Notes: generated from the sequence alone by a model not told the origin. A stretch of 64,000 nucleotides of DNA from Arthrobacter sp. CAN_C5 (GCF_017875735.1 NZ_JAGGMZ010000001.1:2604001-2668000), one strand, 5' to 3'. Positions 1 through 8,344 are shown, numbered from the stretch's first letter. Numbers and translations are program-made.

Positions 1-76
1 GGCCGGACAGATCGATACCCTCGACGACCTCCCGGGCGGTATTCGTTGCAGTGAACGGTGAATCGATACGTACCAT
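1..76 (-). CDS. SDR family oxidoreductase, N-terminal end only (partial)
   Basis: This is the first 25 codons of a gene that leaves the window on the left. The ATG at 76-74 is preceded by an AGGAC ribosome binding site about 7 bases upstream. The peptide starts MVRIDSPFTATN and ends EVVEGIDLSG, which resembles the leader of retinol-dehydrogenase-like short-chain dehydrogenases just before their TGxxxGxG nucleotide-binding loop. The loop itself lies outside the window, so the family call is an inference from the leader. It follows a second SDR gene on the same strand with a 48-base gap, so the two may be co-transcribed. Confidence 0.6.
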   Translation of the reverse strand, partial: MVRIDSPFTATNTAREVVEGIDLSG

Positions 77-124
77 GGAGAGAGTCCTGTCATGGTGCTC
101 ATAGTTGTTTCTGGTTGTTTGGTC

Positions 125-916
125 TCAAGCCGGCCGCGTGGAGAGAATTCCCCCGTCGATCGCCAGGATGCTTCCGTGCATCATGCGGGAGGCGTCGGAG
201 GCAAGGAAGAGTACTCCCTGCGCGATGTCCTCGGGTTGTACCACCACGCCCGCCGGTGTCACGGCCGTCATGGCATCGAGGATCGGGCGGGCTGCCTCGT
301 TACCCGGGGTCAGCGTCACTCCCGGGGAGATCGTATTGACACGCACACCGCTGGGACCGAATTCGGCGGCCCATGACCTGGTGAGTTGCTCGACGGCCGC
401 CTTCGTCGCCGTATACATGGCCGCGAAAGGGTTACCGACCGACGCCATCCACGAACCGACGTTGACAACCACGCCCGCCCCATTCTCGGCCATGGCCGGA
501 AGGATTAATGACGCAAGAACGTGAGGCGCCCGCACGTTGACGGCGAGCATGGCATCGAGCTCACCGTCGGTAAGGTCCGCGGTCGTCGTCGCAGGATAGA
601 TCCCCGCGTTGTTGACGAGGATGTCGATGCGTCCTCCGAGCAGATCGGTGGCTTCGATGGCGAACTGTCGCAGGTCCCCGTGGTCGGCGGCCAGATCGAC
701 GCCAAGAAACCGTGCCTGGCCTCCCTCTTCCCGGATCCGGGTTAGGACCGTCTGTCCGCGAGTTTTGTCACGTCCGCTCACCAGGACCCCCGCGCCAGCC
801 GCCGCCAAGGTAGAGGCGATGGCGGCCCCGATGCCGCTCGTGGAACCGGTAACGAGCGCAGTCCGGCCCTCAAGGGACCGGGCGCTGATGGATGGGTTAA
901 TCGATGTCAATGGCAT
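125..916 (-). CDS. SDR family NAD(P)-dependent oxidoreductase
   Basis: A complete classical short-chain dehydrogenase of 263 residues, the usual family length. The nucleotide-binding motif TGSTSGIG is at residues 23-30, NNAG at 102-105, and the catalytic Ser155, Tyr168 and Lys172 are all present (YTATK). The C-terminal segment DGGILSTRPA matches the common SDR ending. The substrate cannot be read from the sequence. It is divergent from an MmyB-type regulator starting 101 bases away, an arrangement in which the regulator often controls the oxidoreductase. No strong Shine-Dalgarno precedes the ATG at 916. Confidence 0.9.
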   Translation of the reverse strand: MPLTSINPSISARSLEGRTALVTGSTSGIGAAIASTLAAAGAGVLVSGRDKTRGQTVLTRIREEGGQARFLGVDLAADHGDLRQFAIEATDLLGGRIDILVNNAGIYPATTTADLTDGELDAMLAVNVRAPHVLASLILPAMAENGAGVVVNVGSWMASVGNPFAAMYTATKAAVEQLTRSWAAEFGPSGVRVNTISPGVTLTPGNEAARPILDAMTAVTPAGVVVQPEDIAQGVLFLASDASRMMHGSILAIDGGILSTRPA

Positions 917-1017
917 GAATCATTTCTACATCCGGGCCGGACACGGGAACCAGATCACAGTCAACCCGGGCATGACAGGACCACGCAGAGCAGTACGCGA
1001 GACCCTACAGTGAGGAC

Positions 1018-1860
1018 ATGGCAGCTGATCGAACGCACCTCGGATTGTTCCTGCGCTCCCGCCGCGACAGCCTGACCCCGGCAGACGTCGGTATGCGGGC
1101 CTTCCCCGGGCCGCGCCGTGTGCCCGGACTACGCAAGGAGGAACTAGCGGTCTTGGCCGGCGTGAGTTCCGACTACTACAGCCGCATGGAACAAGGACGG
1201 CAGGCGAATGTCTCCCGAAGCGTCCTCGACGCCCTGGCTAAGGCGCTGCGCCTGACGGAAGTAGAGCGGCAGCACCTTCACATACTGGCCAGTCCCTCAC
1301 CGCGGCGCCGTTCCCCAATCGCCGTCGAGCAGCACGCTGACCCGGGGTTGCTCCGGATGATGACCGTCATCGATCATGTGCCGGCGCTCATCCTCGCCCG
1401 CCGGGGAGAAGTGCTGGCGACCAATGCGCTCCTCGCCGCCGTCCTCGGTGACGTACGACCCGGCTCATCCCTGATGCGCTACCTGTTCTTCGAACCCCTC
1501 GCCCGGGAACGCATCGTGAACTGGGAGCATTTCGCCGCCTCATCAATCTCTGCTCTCCGCGGTGAGCTCGGCCGCCACCCCGACGATCACCGGCTGATCA
1601 CGTTAATCGATGAACTCAGATCGCGGGACGTCGACGCCGCACGATGGTGGGAGGACCACAGCGTCCAGGATTATGCATCCGCCGCAAAGCAGATCCTCCA
1701 CCCCGATGTGGGGACATTGTCCTTCGACATCGAGACCATGACGTCGACACGCAACGCCGATCAGGTCCTCATCGTGTACACGGCGCAACCCGATTCGGAC
1801 ACCACACGGAAACTACCCTTCCTCGCCAGCTGGAGCATGGCCAACACCACGACCACCTGA
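1018..1860 (+). CDS. XRE-family transcriptional regulator with MmyB-like ligand-binding domain
   Basis: A 280-residue DNA-binding regulator. Residues about 8-80 form an XRE helix-turn-helix with the diagnostic PGLRKEELAVLAGVS and YYSRMEQGR motifs of the MmyB group, and the rest is the PAS-like ligand-binding domain of that group, named for the methylenomycin regulator MmyB. Members often sit divergent from an SDR or other oxidoreductase and control it, as here. The ATG at 1018 has a GAGG only two bases upstream, so a slightly different start or a leaderless message is possible. The ligand is unknown. Confidence 0.9.
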   Translation: MAADRTHLGLFLRSRRDSLTPADVGMRAFPGPRRVPGLRKEELAVLAGVSSDYYSRMEQGRQANVSRSVLDALAKALRLTEVERQHLHILASPSPRRRSPIAVEQHADPGLLRMMTVIDHVPALILARRGEVLATNALLAAVLGDVRPGSSLMRYLFFEPLARERIVNWEHFAASSISALRGELGRHPDDHRLITLIDELRSRDVDAARWWEDHSVQDYASAAKQILHPDVGTLSFDIETMTSTRNADQVLIVYTAQPDSDTTRKLPFLASWSMANTTTT

Positions 1861-2174
1861 TTCAAGGCGCCGTCGAGCATTCACCCTTAGCTCATGGACC
1901 TCCCAAATCCGAGACCCACACTTCGCACGAGCATGCGAGCCGAGCTTCCTGTCGCACAGACCAGGGATTCGAGCCGATCAGGGAGCCCCTTCTGATCTTC
2001 ATGGCGATCAAACAAATCAAGAAACTTCGCTACGAGTATCGCTACTCCCCTAAGGATCTACAGCTCTCCAGCTAGAGGAGACTTCTGGCCCCGTCGCACG
2101 GTCTTTATGCGGAGGCTTCGTTCACGGGCAGTCACGAGCTGACGGCCCGGCTCAGGGACTGACTTCCTGTCCAT
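1861..2174. other. 314-base stretch without a recognised gene
   Basis: Between the MmyB-type regulator and the minus-strand membrane protein gene I see no recognisable gene, RNA or strong hairpin. Short open frames continue into it from the regulator in other frames, but they lack start signals and family resemblance. Confidence 0.5.
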
Positions 2175-2624
2175 TTACGATCGATTCCATGCAGAACCCT
2201 CGAGCTCGTCATTGCCCTCCTCGGTGGCAAGCCGGAATCGATAGGTGGAGCCCACGAGGGCTACCGCGATGAACAGAGGTGCTACTACTGCTACGACGGG
2301 TATGCCAACGAGCGAGGTGCCGGTCACATCCCCTCGCGTCGAATCATAGAAGGCGAAGATCAACGACAGGGACATGGTTCCTATGACAAGGCCCCTGTTG
2401 AGCATTAGGGCAAAGCATCGACTCAGGACAATAACCGTCACGGTCAGACCGACGTACTCCCATGCCTGACCATAGGAATACCAGAGACCGTCACGCACAG
2501 TGCCCCCAAGCCACGCGAACCACAGGAACGACGACAGATAGGTGAGGACCCACAACGTAGCAGCCGCCACAGCCTGCGCTACCAGCCGCTGCGGAACGTT
2601 CAACCGATCCCACATCTCAACCAC
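2175..2624 (-). CDS. Small integral membrane protein of unknown function
   Basis: A 149-residue protein with about four hydrophobic segments (roughly residues 14-38, 52-70, 76-92 and 104-126) and a charged C-terminus. I do not recognise a family. The GTG start at 2624 has a GGAG about nine bases upstream; an internal ATG at codon 4 is the alternative. A diverged, disrupted second copy of its C-terminal half lies at 11708-11845, so this gene belongs to a small local family. It is divergent from the lipoprotein-like gene starting at 2843. Confidence 0.6.
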   Translation of the reverse strand: MVEMWDRLNVPQRLVAQAVAAATLWVLTYLSSFLWFAWLGGTVRDGLWYSYGQAWEYVGLTVTVIVLSRCFALMLNRGLVIGTMSLSLIFAFYDSTRGDVTGTSLVGIPVVAVVAPLFIAVALVGSTYRFRLATEEGNDELEGSAWNRS

Positions 2625-2842
2625 AATGGCTCACTCCGTCGGTCACTAACATGCTCGGTTGTCCTGGCAGATGGCTCACGTTCCCCGCTATCGGTTGTGG
2701 CACAACTTCATCCTTGCCTAGCGTCGCAGATCAGCCGACGATCCATAGAGGTATCCCCGGCCGCACCAGAAGATCGGCCGTATCTTTCTCAATTGGTCCT
2801 GAGTGTGCCACGATATCTTGCAAAGTAGATGGGGGACAGATA

Positions 2843-3298
2843 ATGGTGAAAAGCCGAATTGCGGTGATGACAGCCTTTCTTACACTTCTCGTCGGAACCT
2901 GCACTGCCTGCAATACGGAGAACCGATCTATTGATGGGTTGCCGTCGATCAATTCTTTGGAAGATGCCCGAGGGGTTGTGTCCAACCATCTCGACTGCTT
3001 GGATGACCCACCCTCACCCACCACTGTCATCGGGGATGACGGACAGATACCTGCCGAATCGGTGAAGTGCACTCAAACGGCCGAGATCTTTTACTTCACA
3101 TCGCAAGATGCTCGTGACGATGCATACAACTTGATGGCTGGCACGGCGGAGACTGGCGGTTCCGTGTACTTCGCCGAGGGAAAGAACTGGTTCGTCGTTG
3201 ATTACTCCGAGGTCGGGCTCGGCGCCACAGATCCTGAAACCTTGGACCTCTCAGTTCTATCTGAACCTCTTGGCACTCGTTTCACTGAAGTGAAGTAG
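2843..3298 (+). CDS. Putative exported lipoprotein of unknown function
   Basis: A 151-residue protein beginning MVKSRIAVMTAFLTLL, a short basic stretch followed by a hydrophobic signal segment and Cys23 in the context GTCTAC. The -3 residue (Cys) is not canonical for a lipobox, so lipidation is likely but unproven. The start was chosen because GGGGGA lies a few bases upstream and the signal peptide begins there; an open frame extends further upstream to 2651 but adds no signal-like sequence. The mature part has no family I recognise. Confidence 0.55.
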   Translation: MVKSRIAVMTAFLTLLVGTCTACNTENRSIDGLPSINSLEDARGVVSNHLDCLDDPPSPTTVIGDDGQIPAESVKCTQTAEIFYFTSQDARDDAYNLMAGTAETGGSVYFAEGKNWFVVDYSEVGLGATDPETLDLSVLSEPLGTRFTEVK

Positions 3299-3373
3299 CG
3301 CTGAACGCCTGCAGGCGGATCCTTGACCGCGACAGCAAACCCTGCATCTCGCATGCTCGTCTGAAGACTGCGC

Positions 3374-4081
3374 TCAAATCGCTTTAGTCAGAGTGTGGAG
3401 AAGATAGCCATAAGAAAGCATTGTTTGATTCGGGTGGTCTTGGAGCCAGGACCGCGCCGTGCCCTGAGGGAATTCCATGGCAACTACCTCTTCCAGGTCG
3501 CGCGCGGAGCGAAAAGTCCAGCTACTCATAACCTTTTCGGTAGTGGCGCCTCGATCCCGCCACCACTGCAGAATATACTCACCCGGTCCTTGATACTCGG
3601 CTACGTTGCCAGCCCGAAGGAGATCAGCGAAGTCGCCATGCTCCTGGTCATTATCAATCACGACCAGCGAACCACCCGGTCGGAGAACACGGAGCACCTC
3701 AGCCAATCCTGCTGAGCACTCGTTGTTTGGCGAGGGAAAGAAGTAGGCAAAGCGAGCATGCACAACGTCGACCGAGGCATTTTGTAATGGAATGTGTTCA
3801 GCTGAGCCGTGAAGTACCTCCGCATTAGAGGTCCTTTCGCTTGCAGCCTCTAAGAGGGTCGTGTCGGGTTCCACGCCGTAAAGCCGACGTGTGGTCGGGG
3901 CATAGCGAGGTAACCAATATCCGGTGCCGCATCCCAGGTCTAGAAGGTCTTTCCCTTCCCAAGGCGCAGCTGCCTGAATCGCACGCCAGAGCGTTCCCTC
4001 ATGGTCGATCGCGTCATTCTCCTTCTCGTAGAGGACGACGTTCTGACCTTGGTTCCATGCCTTGGTGAAATCTGTAAGCAT
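3374..4081 (-). CDS. Class I SAM-dependent methyltransferase (Methyltransf_11 type)
   Basis: A 235-residue methyltransferase. Motif I, LDLGCGTGYW, starts near residue 47; the acidic residue ending the next strand is in YGVEPD; the post-motif DVVHARFAYFF and the late EVLRVLRPGGSLVVIDND segment complete the Rossmann-like fold. The acceptor substrate is unknown. An IS3-family element ends at 4086, only 4 bases upstream of the ATG at 4081, so the native promoter and Shine-Dalgarno have been displaced. No good ribosome binding site is visible in the IS end, and the gene may be poorly expressed or slightly shortened at its N-terminus. Confidence 0.85.
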   Translation of the reverse strand: MLTDFTKAWNQGQNVVLYEKENDAIDHEGTLWRAIQAAAPWEGKDLLDLGCGTGYWLPRYAPTTRRLYGVEPDTTLLEAASERTSNAEVLHGSAEHIPLQNASVDVVHARFAYFFPSPNNECSAGLAEVLRVLRPGGSLVVIDNDQEHGDFADLLRAGNVAEYQGPGEYILQWWRDRGATTEKVMSSWTFRSARDLEEVVAMEFPQGTARSWLQDHPNQTMLSYGYLLHTLTKAI

Positions 4082-4085
4082 GAAC

Positions 4086-4112
4086 TGGGACTGCCCACGG
4101 TTTGGTTGACTC
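4086..4112. repeat. IS3 element left terminal inverted repeat
   Basis: The repeat starts TGGGACTGC and ends GGTTTGGTTGACTC. It pairs with 5321-5347 with mismatches only at positions 10, 11 and 13. Confidence 0.9.
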
Positions 4113-4129
4113 GTGGGGTTGATAGTTTC

Positions 4130-4996
4130 TTAGGCGGCTAGCGCCATGTTGTTGATTGTCTCAAACTCGATCGGGGTTAGTTTACCGAGGGCTTTCTGCC
4201 GTCGCCGGCGGTGGTAGGTGCGTTCGATCCAGGTGATGATCGCCAACCGTAGTTCGTGGCGTGTTTCCCACCGTTTCCGGTTCAGCACGTTCTTCTGCAG
4301 TAGCGAAAAGAACGATTCCATTGCTGCGTTATCGCCGCATGCGCCGACTCGTCCCATGGACCCTGTCAGCCCGTTGGCGTGCAGGGCGGAAACGAACTTC
4401 CGGGACCGAAATTGACTGCCTCGGTCTGAGTGCACCACGGTCCCGGAAGGGCTTCGCAGCGCCACAGCGTGGGCCAGCGCGGCGACCGCTAGTGAGGCTT
4501 TCATCCGTCCGTCGATGGAGTAGCCCACGATTCGGTTCGAATACAGGTCCTTGATCGCGCGGAGGTAGAGCTTGCCCTCCCCGGTGGGGTGTTCGGTGAT
4601 GTCGGTAACCCACCTGGTATCTGGGGCGTCAGCGGTGAAGTCCCGTTGCAGCAGGTCATCGTGGACCGGCGGGCCAGCCTTGCCTCCTCCGACCCGTTTG
4701 CGGTGAATGACCGAGAGGATGCCATTGGTCGAGCACAGCCGCCAGATGCGCCGCTCACTGGCCACAGGGGCCTTGTCGGCGTTGAGTTCATCGGCGATGA
4801 ACCGGTATCCGAACGCCGGATCGTCGGCGTGGATGTCGAGGGCGGCGTTGATCAGGTGCGCCTCTTCCCAATCCCGGGCTGCGACAGGGTTTGCCCTCCA
4901 CTTGTAGAAGGCTTGTTTGGAGAAGTGCAATACCCGGCAGGTCACCGTGACGGGAACACCGTCAGCGGCCAGTTCGCGTACCAGCGGGTACATCAT
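4130..4996 (-). CDS. IS3-family transposase OrfB (DDE integrase domain)
   Basis: A 288-residue OrfB with an N-terminal HTH_21 region and an rve integrase core. The three catalytic acidic residues are visible in WVTDIT, HSDRGSQF and NAAMESFF, so the enzyme looks complete. It starts with ATG overlapping the orfA stop as ATGA (4993-4996). IS3 elements usually make an OrfAB fusion by frameshifting upstream of this junction, and translational coupling through ATGA is an alternative here. It catalyses excision and integration of the element as a circular intermediate. Confidence 0.95.
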   Translation of the reverse strand: MMYPLVRELAADGVPVTVTCRVLHFSKQAFYKWRANPVAARDWEEAHLINAALDIHADDPAFGYRFIADELNADKAPVASERRIWRLCSTNGILSVIHRKRVGGGKAGPPVHDDLLQRDFTADAPDTRWVTDITEHPTGEGKLYLRAIKDLYSNRIVGYSIDGRMKASLAVAALAHAVALRSPSGTVVHSDRGSQFRSRKFVSALHANGLTGSMGRVGACGDNAAMESFFSLLQKNVLNRKRWETRHELRLAIITWIERTYHRRRRQKALGKLTPIEFETINNMALAA

Positions 4997-5277
4997 TTTG
5001 GGTTGACGTCCCGGGAAAGATAAGCGACGGCCCTTCGCATCACTTCGGCTTCCTGCTCGAGCAACTTGATGCGCTTCCTGGCGTCGCGCAACTCGACGGA
5101 TTCTTCCTTCGCCGCTCTGGCTTTAGGGTCGTCTTCCTCGTCGGCTTTCTTCAACCAACGGTGCAGGGCAGCCGAGGAAACACCGAAGTCCTTAGCAATC
5201 GTGGACAAGGGAGCTTCGCCCTTACGGGCAACCGCGACCACGTCACGGCGGAACTCTTCGGGAAAGGCTTTAGGCAT
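4993..5277 (-). CDS. IS3-family transposase OrfA (HTH protein)
   Basis: A 94-residue OrfA beginning MPKAFPEEFRRDVVAVAR, with an HTH_Tnp_1 domain (residues about 5-50) and a C-terminal leucine-zipper-like helix (RDARKRIKLLEQEAEVMRRA). The ATG at 5277 is favoured over the longer frame to 5313 because GGAAGG lies 6-7 bases upstream and the family consensus begins here. It recognises the inverted repeats and is coupled to orfB by a 4-base overlap. Confidence 0.92.
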   Translation of the reverse strand: MPKAFPEEFRRDVVAVARKGEAPLSTIAKDFGVSSAALHRWLKKADEEDDPKARAAKEESVELRDARKRIKLLEQEAEVMRRAVAYLSRDVNPK

Positions 5278-5320
5278 GATGAACATCCTTCCACCCGCGA
5301 GGCTAATCCTCACAGGTTAG

Positions 5321-5347
5321 GAGTCAACCAAACCTTCAGCAGTCCCA
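5321..5347. repeat. IS3 element right terminal inverted repeat
   Basis: The complement of the left repeat, beginning GAGTCAACCAAACC and ending AGTCCCA. It lies upstream of orfA, where IS3 elements carry part of their own promoter. Confidence 0.9.
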
Positions 5348-5569
5348 CTCGACCCTCCCATAGATTGATTGGTGTCGCGGGAACCGACGTCTCGCGGACG
5401 ATCCCGAACCGCAAGACATTCCCCGAGGTCTGACCCCAGACACAACCTCTTCTCCCCCACCACTGCTCCTATTATGTCTTGCTACCCTGCCTCCTAAGCA
5501 GGGGTGCCAATCAGCGGCAACAGCGTTGGTTGCAAGGCACCTAGTGGAGAATTTGGTGCGAGGAGCGGC

Positions 5570-6182
5570 ATGAGCAAGCTGATGGGATATGCGAGAGTTT
5601 TAACCCGAGCCCACCGATCGGCAGGTCGCAGACCTTCTTGGCGCCGGCGTTCGTCGCGATGACCTCTACATCGATCACGGAGTCAGCGGAGCTCACGCCC
5701 GCCGCCCCGAGTTCAATAAAGCCCTCGAGGCAGTGCACCCGGGTGACACCCTGATCGTGACGGCGCTTGATCGGCTGGGACGATCGACATCGGACATGCT
5801 CGCCCTTGCCGACGAGCTAAAGGCATGGAAGGTAAACCGTCGGGTATTGAATCTCGGCGGCGGGAACGTCGACACAGGCACACCCATGGGCTCGATGGTC
5901 TTCACCGTCATGGCAGCCCTGGCCCAGATGGAGTTGGAGATCAAACGCGAACACGCCAACAACTCCATCACCAAACGCCGAGACGCCGGCCTCGACCTCG
6001 GCGTCCGACGCCCAATCTTCTCCGACAGCCAGATCGCCAATGCCCGCAGGCTCATCGAACAAGGCCAACCCGCCTCTCACGTCGCCCGAGACCTGGGCAT
6101 GTCACGGACCACCGTATATCGGCGCATCGGCCACCTAGACGCGAAACTATGGGTCGCCTCCCAATCAGCTGATCCGCCGTAG
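5570..6182 (+). pseudogene. Serine recombinase (resolvase/invertase), frameshifted and catalytically dead
   Basis: The gene starts at ATG 5570 with AGGAG just upstream and reads MSKLMGYARVLTR. The family has GYARVSTREQ here, so the catalytic serine is replaced by Leu (TTA at 5600-5602). The frame is then lost at about 5607: relative to the family an 8-base deletion removes the codons after the first arginine. In another frame the protein resumes as PTDRQVADLLGAGVRRDDLY and continues through the dimer helix to a C-terminal Hin-like helix-turn-helix (SHVARDLGMSRTTVYRRIG) ending at 6182. A downstream ATG at 5733 could at most give a 149-residue fragment without the active site. Confidence 0.9.
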
Positions 6183-6301
6183 TTGCCGGCGGCCCCTAAT
6201 CCGACCATTGACCGCGGGGTGGGCCCAGCATACTGTCAGCCCTACCGTCGAAGGTGCCGATCAGGCACTGGAGCACCTGTGACTTCTTTGGGGGAAGAAA
6301 A

Positions 6302-6961
6302 ATGGTCTCACGTCTGTCATCACCCAAGCTCGGTCAATCCAATCTGCGCAACTGGGCCGTTCTTGGCCTCACAGCCCTCGTCCTCACAGGAGGGTCCCCA
6401 GCAATCGCCGCGTCACCTCTCATGATGTCCATCTCAGCGACAGCGGACAATGCCGGCACTCTTCAGAGCCAAGGACACGGCAACGGGAAAGGTCAAGGAA
6501 AGGGCAAAGGCAACGTCACGCAGGCCTTCGACTGTCAGGTCGAGGAAGCAACAAAGTTCATGCGCACGGCCCCTGATGGTTCCACCTACTTCGACACCGA
6601 CGCCGCACACGCGGCGAATGCTGACCTGACGATCCTGGAAATGGGAACCGTCATCAATCAGCTCGCCGCGTCCCAGCAGCCCGCTCCTGAAGGTCAGGTG
6701 TCGATCCGGGCGAGCTTGCCCATTTGAGGCAACTGGTGTGGCCCCGGCCACGGTGGCGGCGCGGCGGTGGACGTCCTTGACTCGATTTGCCGCACCCACG
6801 ACCAGTGCTACGGCTCACGCGGCTACTTCGCATGTTCCTGTGACCGGGCCATCGTCCGCGACGTACGCGCGAACGCGTCCCGCATGAAGACACAGGAACG
6901 AGCCGTAGCTGCAGCAGTGAGTACCTACTTCACCTACTGCCTCTGCAACCCCTTGAAGTAG
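6302..6961 (+). pseudogene. Secreted phospholipase A2-like protein split by an in-frame TGA
   Basis: ATG 6302 follows a GGGGGA site and begins a signal peptide (hydrophobic WAVLGLTALVLTGG, probable cleavage after AIA near residue 36). A Gly/Lys-rich linker (about residues 58-72) and a helical region follow. The frame meets TGA at 6725-6727 directly before GNWCGPGHGGG, the calcium-binding loop of phospholipase A2, and then continues in the same frame with LDSICRTHDQCY, which holds the catalytic His-Asp pair, and paired cysteines to a stop at 6961. Either a nonsense mutation (for example TGG to TGA) inactivated the gene, or the stop is read through. The upstream product alone lacks the active site. 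Confidence 0.85.
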
Positions 6962-7010
6962 GCCGTCAACGACACAATAGATTGCACGAAGGATAGGAGG
7001 TGCTGAAGTC

Positions 7011-7301
7011 ATGACCTACGCAGATCACGCGGACCACCAGGAACCGCGAGCCACTCGGCCCGTTGCTACATGGGTGTTGATGCTCCTGGCGTTCGCTGTC
7101 GTCTTCCTTCTCCCCGACTGGGCTGGAAGCGGCACCCCTCGCCCAATCTGGGTCTTCACCATACCCATCCTTCTCGGCCTGACCGGAGCTGCCTTCGCGC
7201 TGCGAACCAGGCATCCGTGGTGGGCAGCAACCTCCGCCCTCTGGGGCTTCGTCCTTATCCAGGTCCTCGTCGTCACCATAACCCTCATCAGCGGCCCATA
7301 A
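7011..7301 (+). CDS. Small membrane protein of unknown function
   Basis: A 96-residue protein with three predicted membrane segments (about residues 19-36, 44-63 and 70-92) and a hydrophilic N-terminus. The ATG is preceded by a strong AGGAGG (6995-7000) about ten bases upstream. It follows the broken phospholipase gene by 49 bases on the same strand and may have shared its transcript. I do not recognise the family. Confidence 0.6.
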   Translation: MTYADHADHQEPRATRPVATWVLMLLAFAVVFLLPDWAGSGTPRPIWVFTIPILLGLTGAAFALRTRHPWWAATSALWGFVLIQVLVVTITLISGP

Positions 7302-7306
7302 TCCCA

Positions 7307-7489
7307 TCAAAGGTCATTTGGGCTGTTGATGAGAGTGATGACCTTCAGACACATTGCTGAGACGAACGCAGCCAGCGCCAGAGCCTGGGAAACAAATCCG
7401 CACTGGAGCCAGAAATGGCGGTTAATTGCGGTGCTTCTGATGACTTGCACTCCGCACAAAGGGCACAGTGGGTTGTCCCCGGCAGACAT
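7307..7489 (-). CDS. Possible small CxxC membrane protein
   Basis: A 60-residue frame starting MSAGDNPLCPLCGVQV. The CPLCG knuckle could be half of a zinc ribbon, and it is followed by one hydrophobic segment (about residues 30-52). No strong ribosome binding site is visible and no partner gene is on this strand, so it may be spurious. It is convergent with the preceding membrane protein gene and divergent from the SRPBCC gene. Confidence 0.35.
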   Translation of the reverse strand: MSAGDNPLCPLCGVQVIRSTAINRHFWLQCGFVSQALALAAFVSAMCLKVITLINSPNDL

Positions 7490-7554
7490 CTTCAGCCGGT
7501 CCGTAAGGTGGGCGTCAATGGCAACAACGGATACATAATCGCACAGGAGCTGGA

Positions 7555-8004
7555 ATGTCGATCGTTCACGAAACACTGAAGTTCACGAAAACGATTAATG
7601 CCGAGCTATCGAGGGTTTGGGAAGCATTCGCTGATCCGATTCAGCGTGCTCGGTGGAGCGTGCCTATGGGCGAAGCGATGGTCTACGAACGGGCAGCGTT
7701 CGAAGTCGGTGGTCGCGACCGATACCGCTGCGGCTCGCCTGAATCGCTCGATTTCGTCAACATCGTCGACTACTCGCTCATCGTGCCCCAATCGCTTATT
7801 GTGTACACCGAGACCGTGACGACCTCTGATCAGCCACTAAGCGCGGGCGTGGTCACCTGGAGTTTCACCGTCAGCGGGGATATAACCGAGGTGCAGCTCA
7901 CGAGCCAAGTCACCTCATTCGTCGGTGACGGCATGATCGAGGGTAACCGAAACGGGCACGCAAAGGCACTAAACCAGCTCGAAGAGTTTGTTCTTGACGA
8001 ATAG
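7555..8004 (+). CDS. SRPBCC (AHSA1-like) family protein
   Basis: A 149-residue START/Bet v1-fold protein. The opening KFTKTINAELSRVWEAFADPIQRARW is the typical AHSA1/polyketide-cyclase-like N-terminus, and the ending HAKALNQLEEFV is the usual C-terminal helix. Such proteins bind hydrophobic ligands or, in AHSA1, co-chaperone targets; the ligand here cannot be told. The ATG has AGGAG about five bases upstream. Homologues are often paired with an ArsR-type winged-helix regulator, but the regulator here is convergent and downstream. Confidence 0.85.
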   Translation: MSIVHETLKFTKTINAELSRVWEAFADPIQRARWSVPMGEAMVYERAAFEVGGRDRYRCGSPESLDFVNIVDYSLIVPQSLIVYTETVTTSDQPLSAGVVTWSFTVSGDITEVQLTSQVTSFVGDGMIEGNRNGHAKALNQLEEFVLDE

Positions 8005-8038
8005 TCGTTTCCACCGCCCATACGCCGATCCTCAACCG

Positions 8039-8344
8039 TTACACCAGCCCCTTCAAGATCTCTTCCAACGCCGTTACATGCTCCTTGAATGCTTTCCTTC
8101 CTTTGCGGGTAAGGCGGAAAACAGTTTGAGGTTTTTTCCCCAGGAAGGACTTCTTAATTTCGATCAGCTCGTGCTCTTCAAGGATCGCCGCGTGTTTGGA
8201 CAATAGTGCGTAGCTGACTGCCAGTTCTTCCTTCAGCACTTGGTAGGTTGCATCGTCCACAGTAGATAGTGCAGCCATGATTGTGAACCGCACCGGGGAG
8301 TGTACCAAGTCATCGAGCTTTGCTCGGGAGTCCCCGAGTGTCAC
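8039..8344 (-). CDS. Winged-helix transcriptional regulator
   Basis: About 101 residues forming one winged-helix domain: VHSPVRFTIMAAL opens helix 1, YALLSKHAAILEEHELIEIKK is the recognition region, and TVFRLTRKGRKAFKEH is the wing and dimer helix, as in the HTH_34 / ArsR-MarR-like family. I prefer the GTG at 8344 because it overlaps the upstream stop codon as GTGA. An ATG at 8374 would give a 34-base overlap. It probably represses its own operon with the membrane protein gene 8341-8790. Confidence 0.8.
   Translation of the reverse strand: MTLGDSRAKLDDLVHSPVRFTIMAALSTVDDATYQVLKEELAVSYALLSKHAAILEEHELIEIKKSFLGKKPQTVFRLTRKGRKAFKEHVTALEEILKGLV

Larger units (their letters stand above)
4086..5347 (-). 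mobile_element. Intact IS3-family insertion sequence
   Basis: A 1262-base element bounded by 27-base inverted repeats (4086-4112 and 5321-5347) that match at 24 of 27 positions and end in 5'-TG...CA-3', as is usual for the IS3 family. It carries orfA and orfB on the minus strand with complete DDE residues, so it may still be active. The flanking triplets (AAC at the left, CTC at the right) do not match, so no 3-base target duplication is visible. This suggests recombination after insertion or loss of one flank. Confidence 0.92.
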
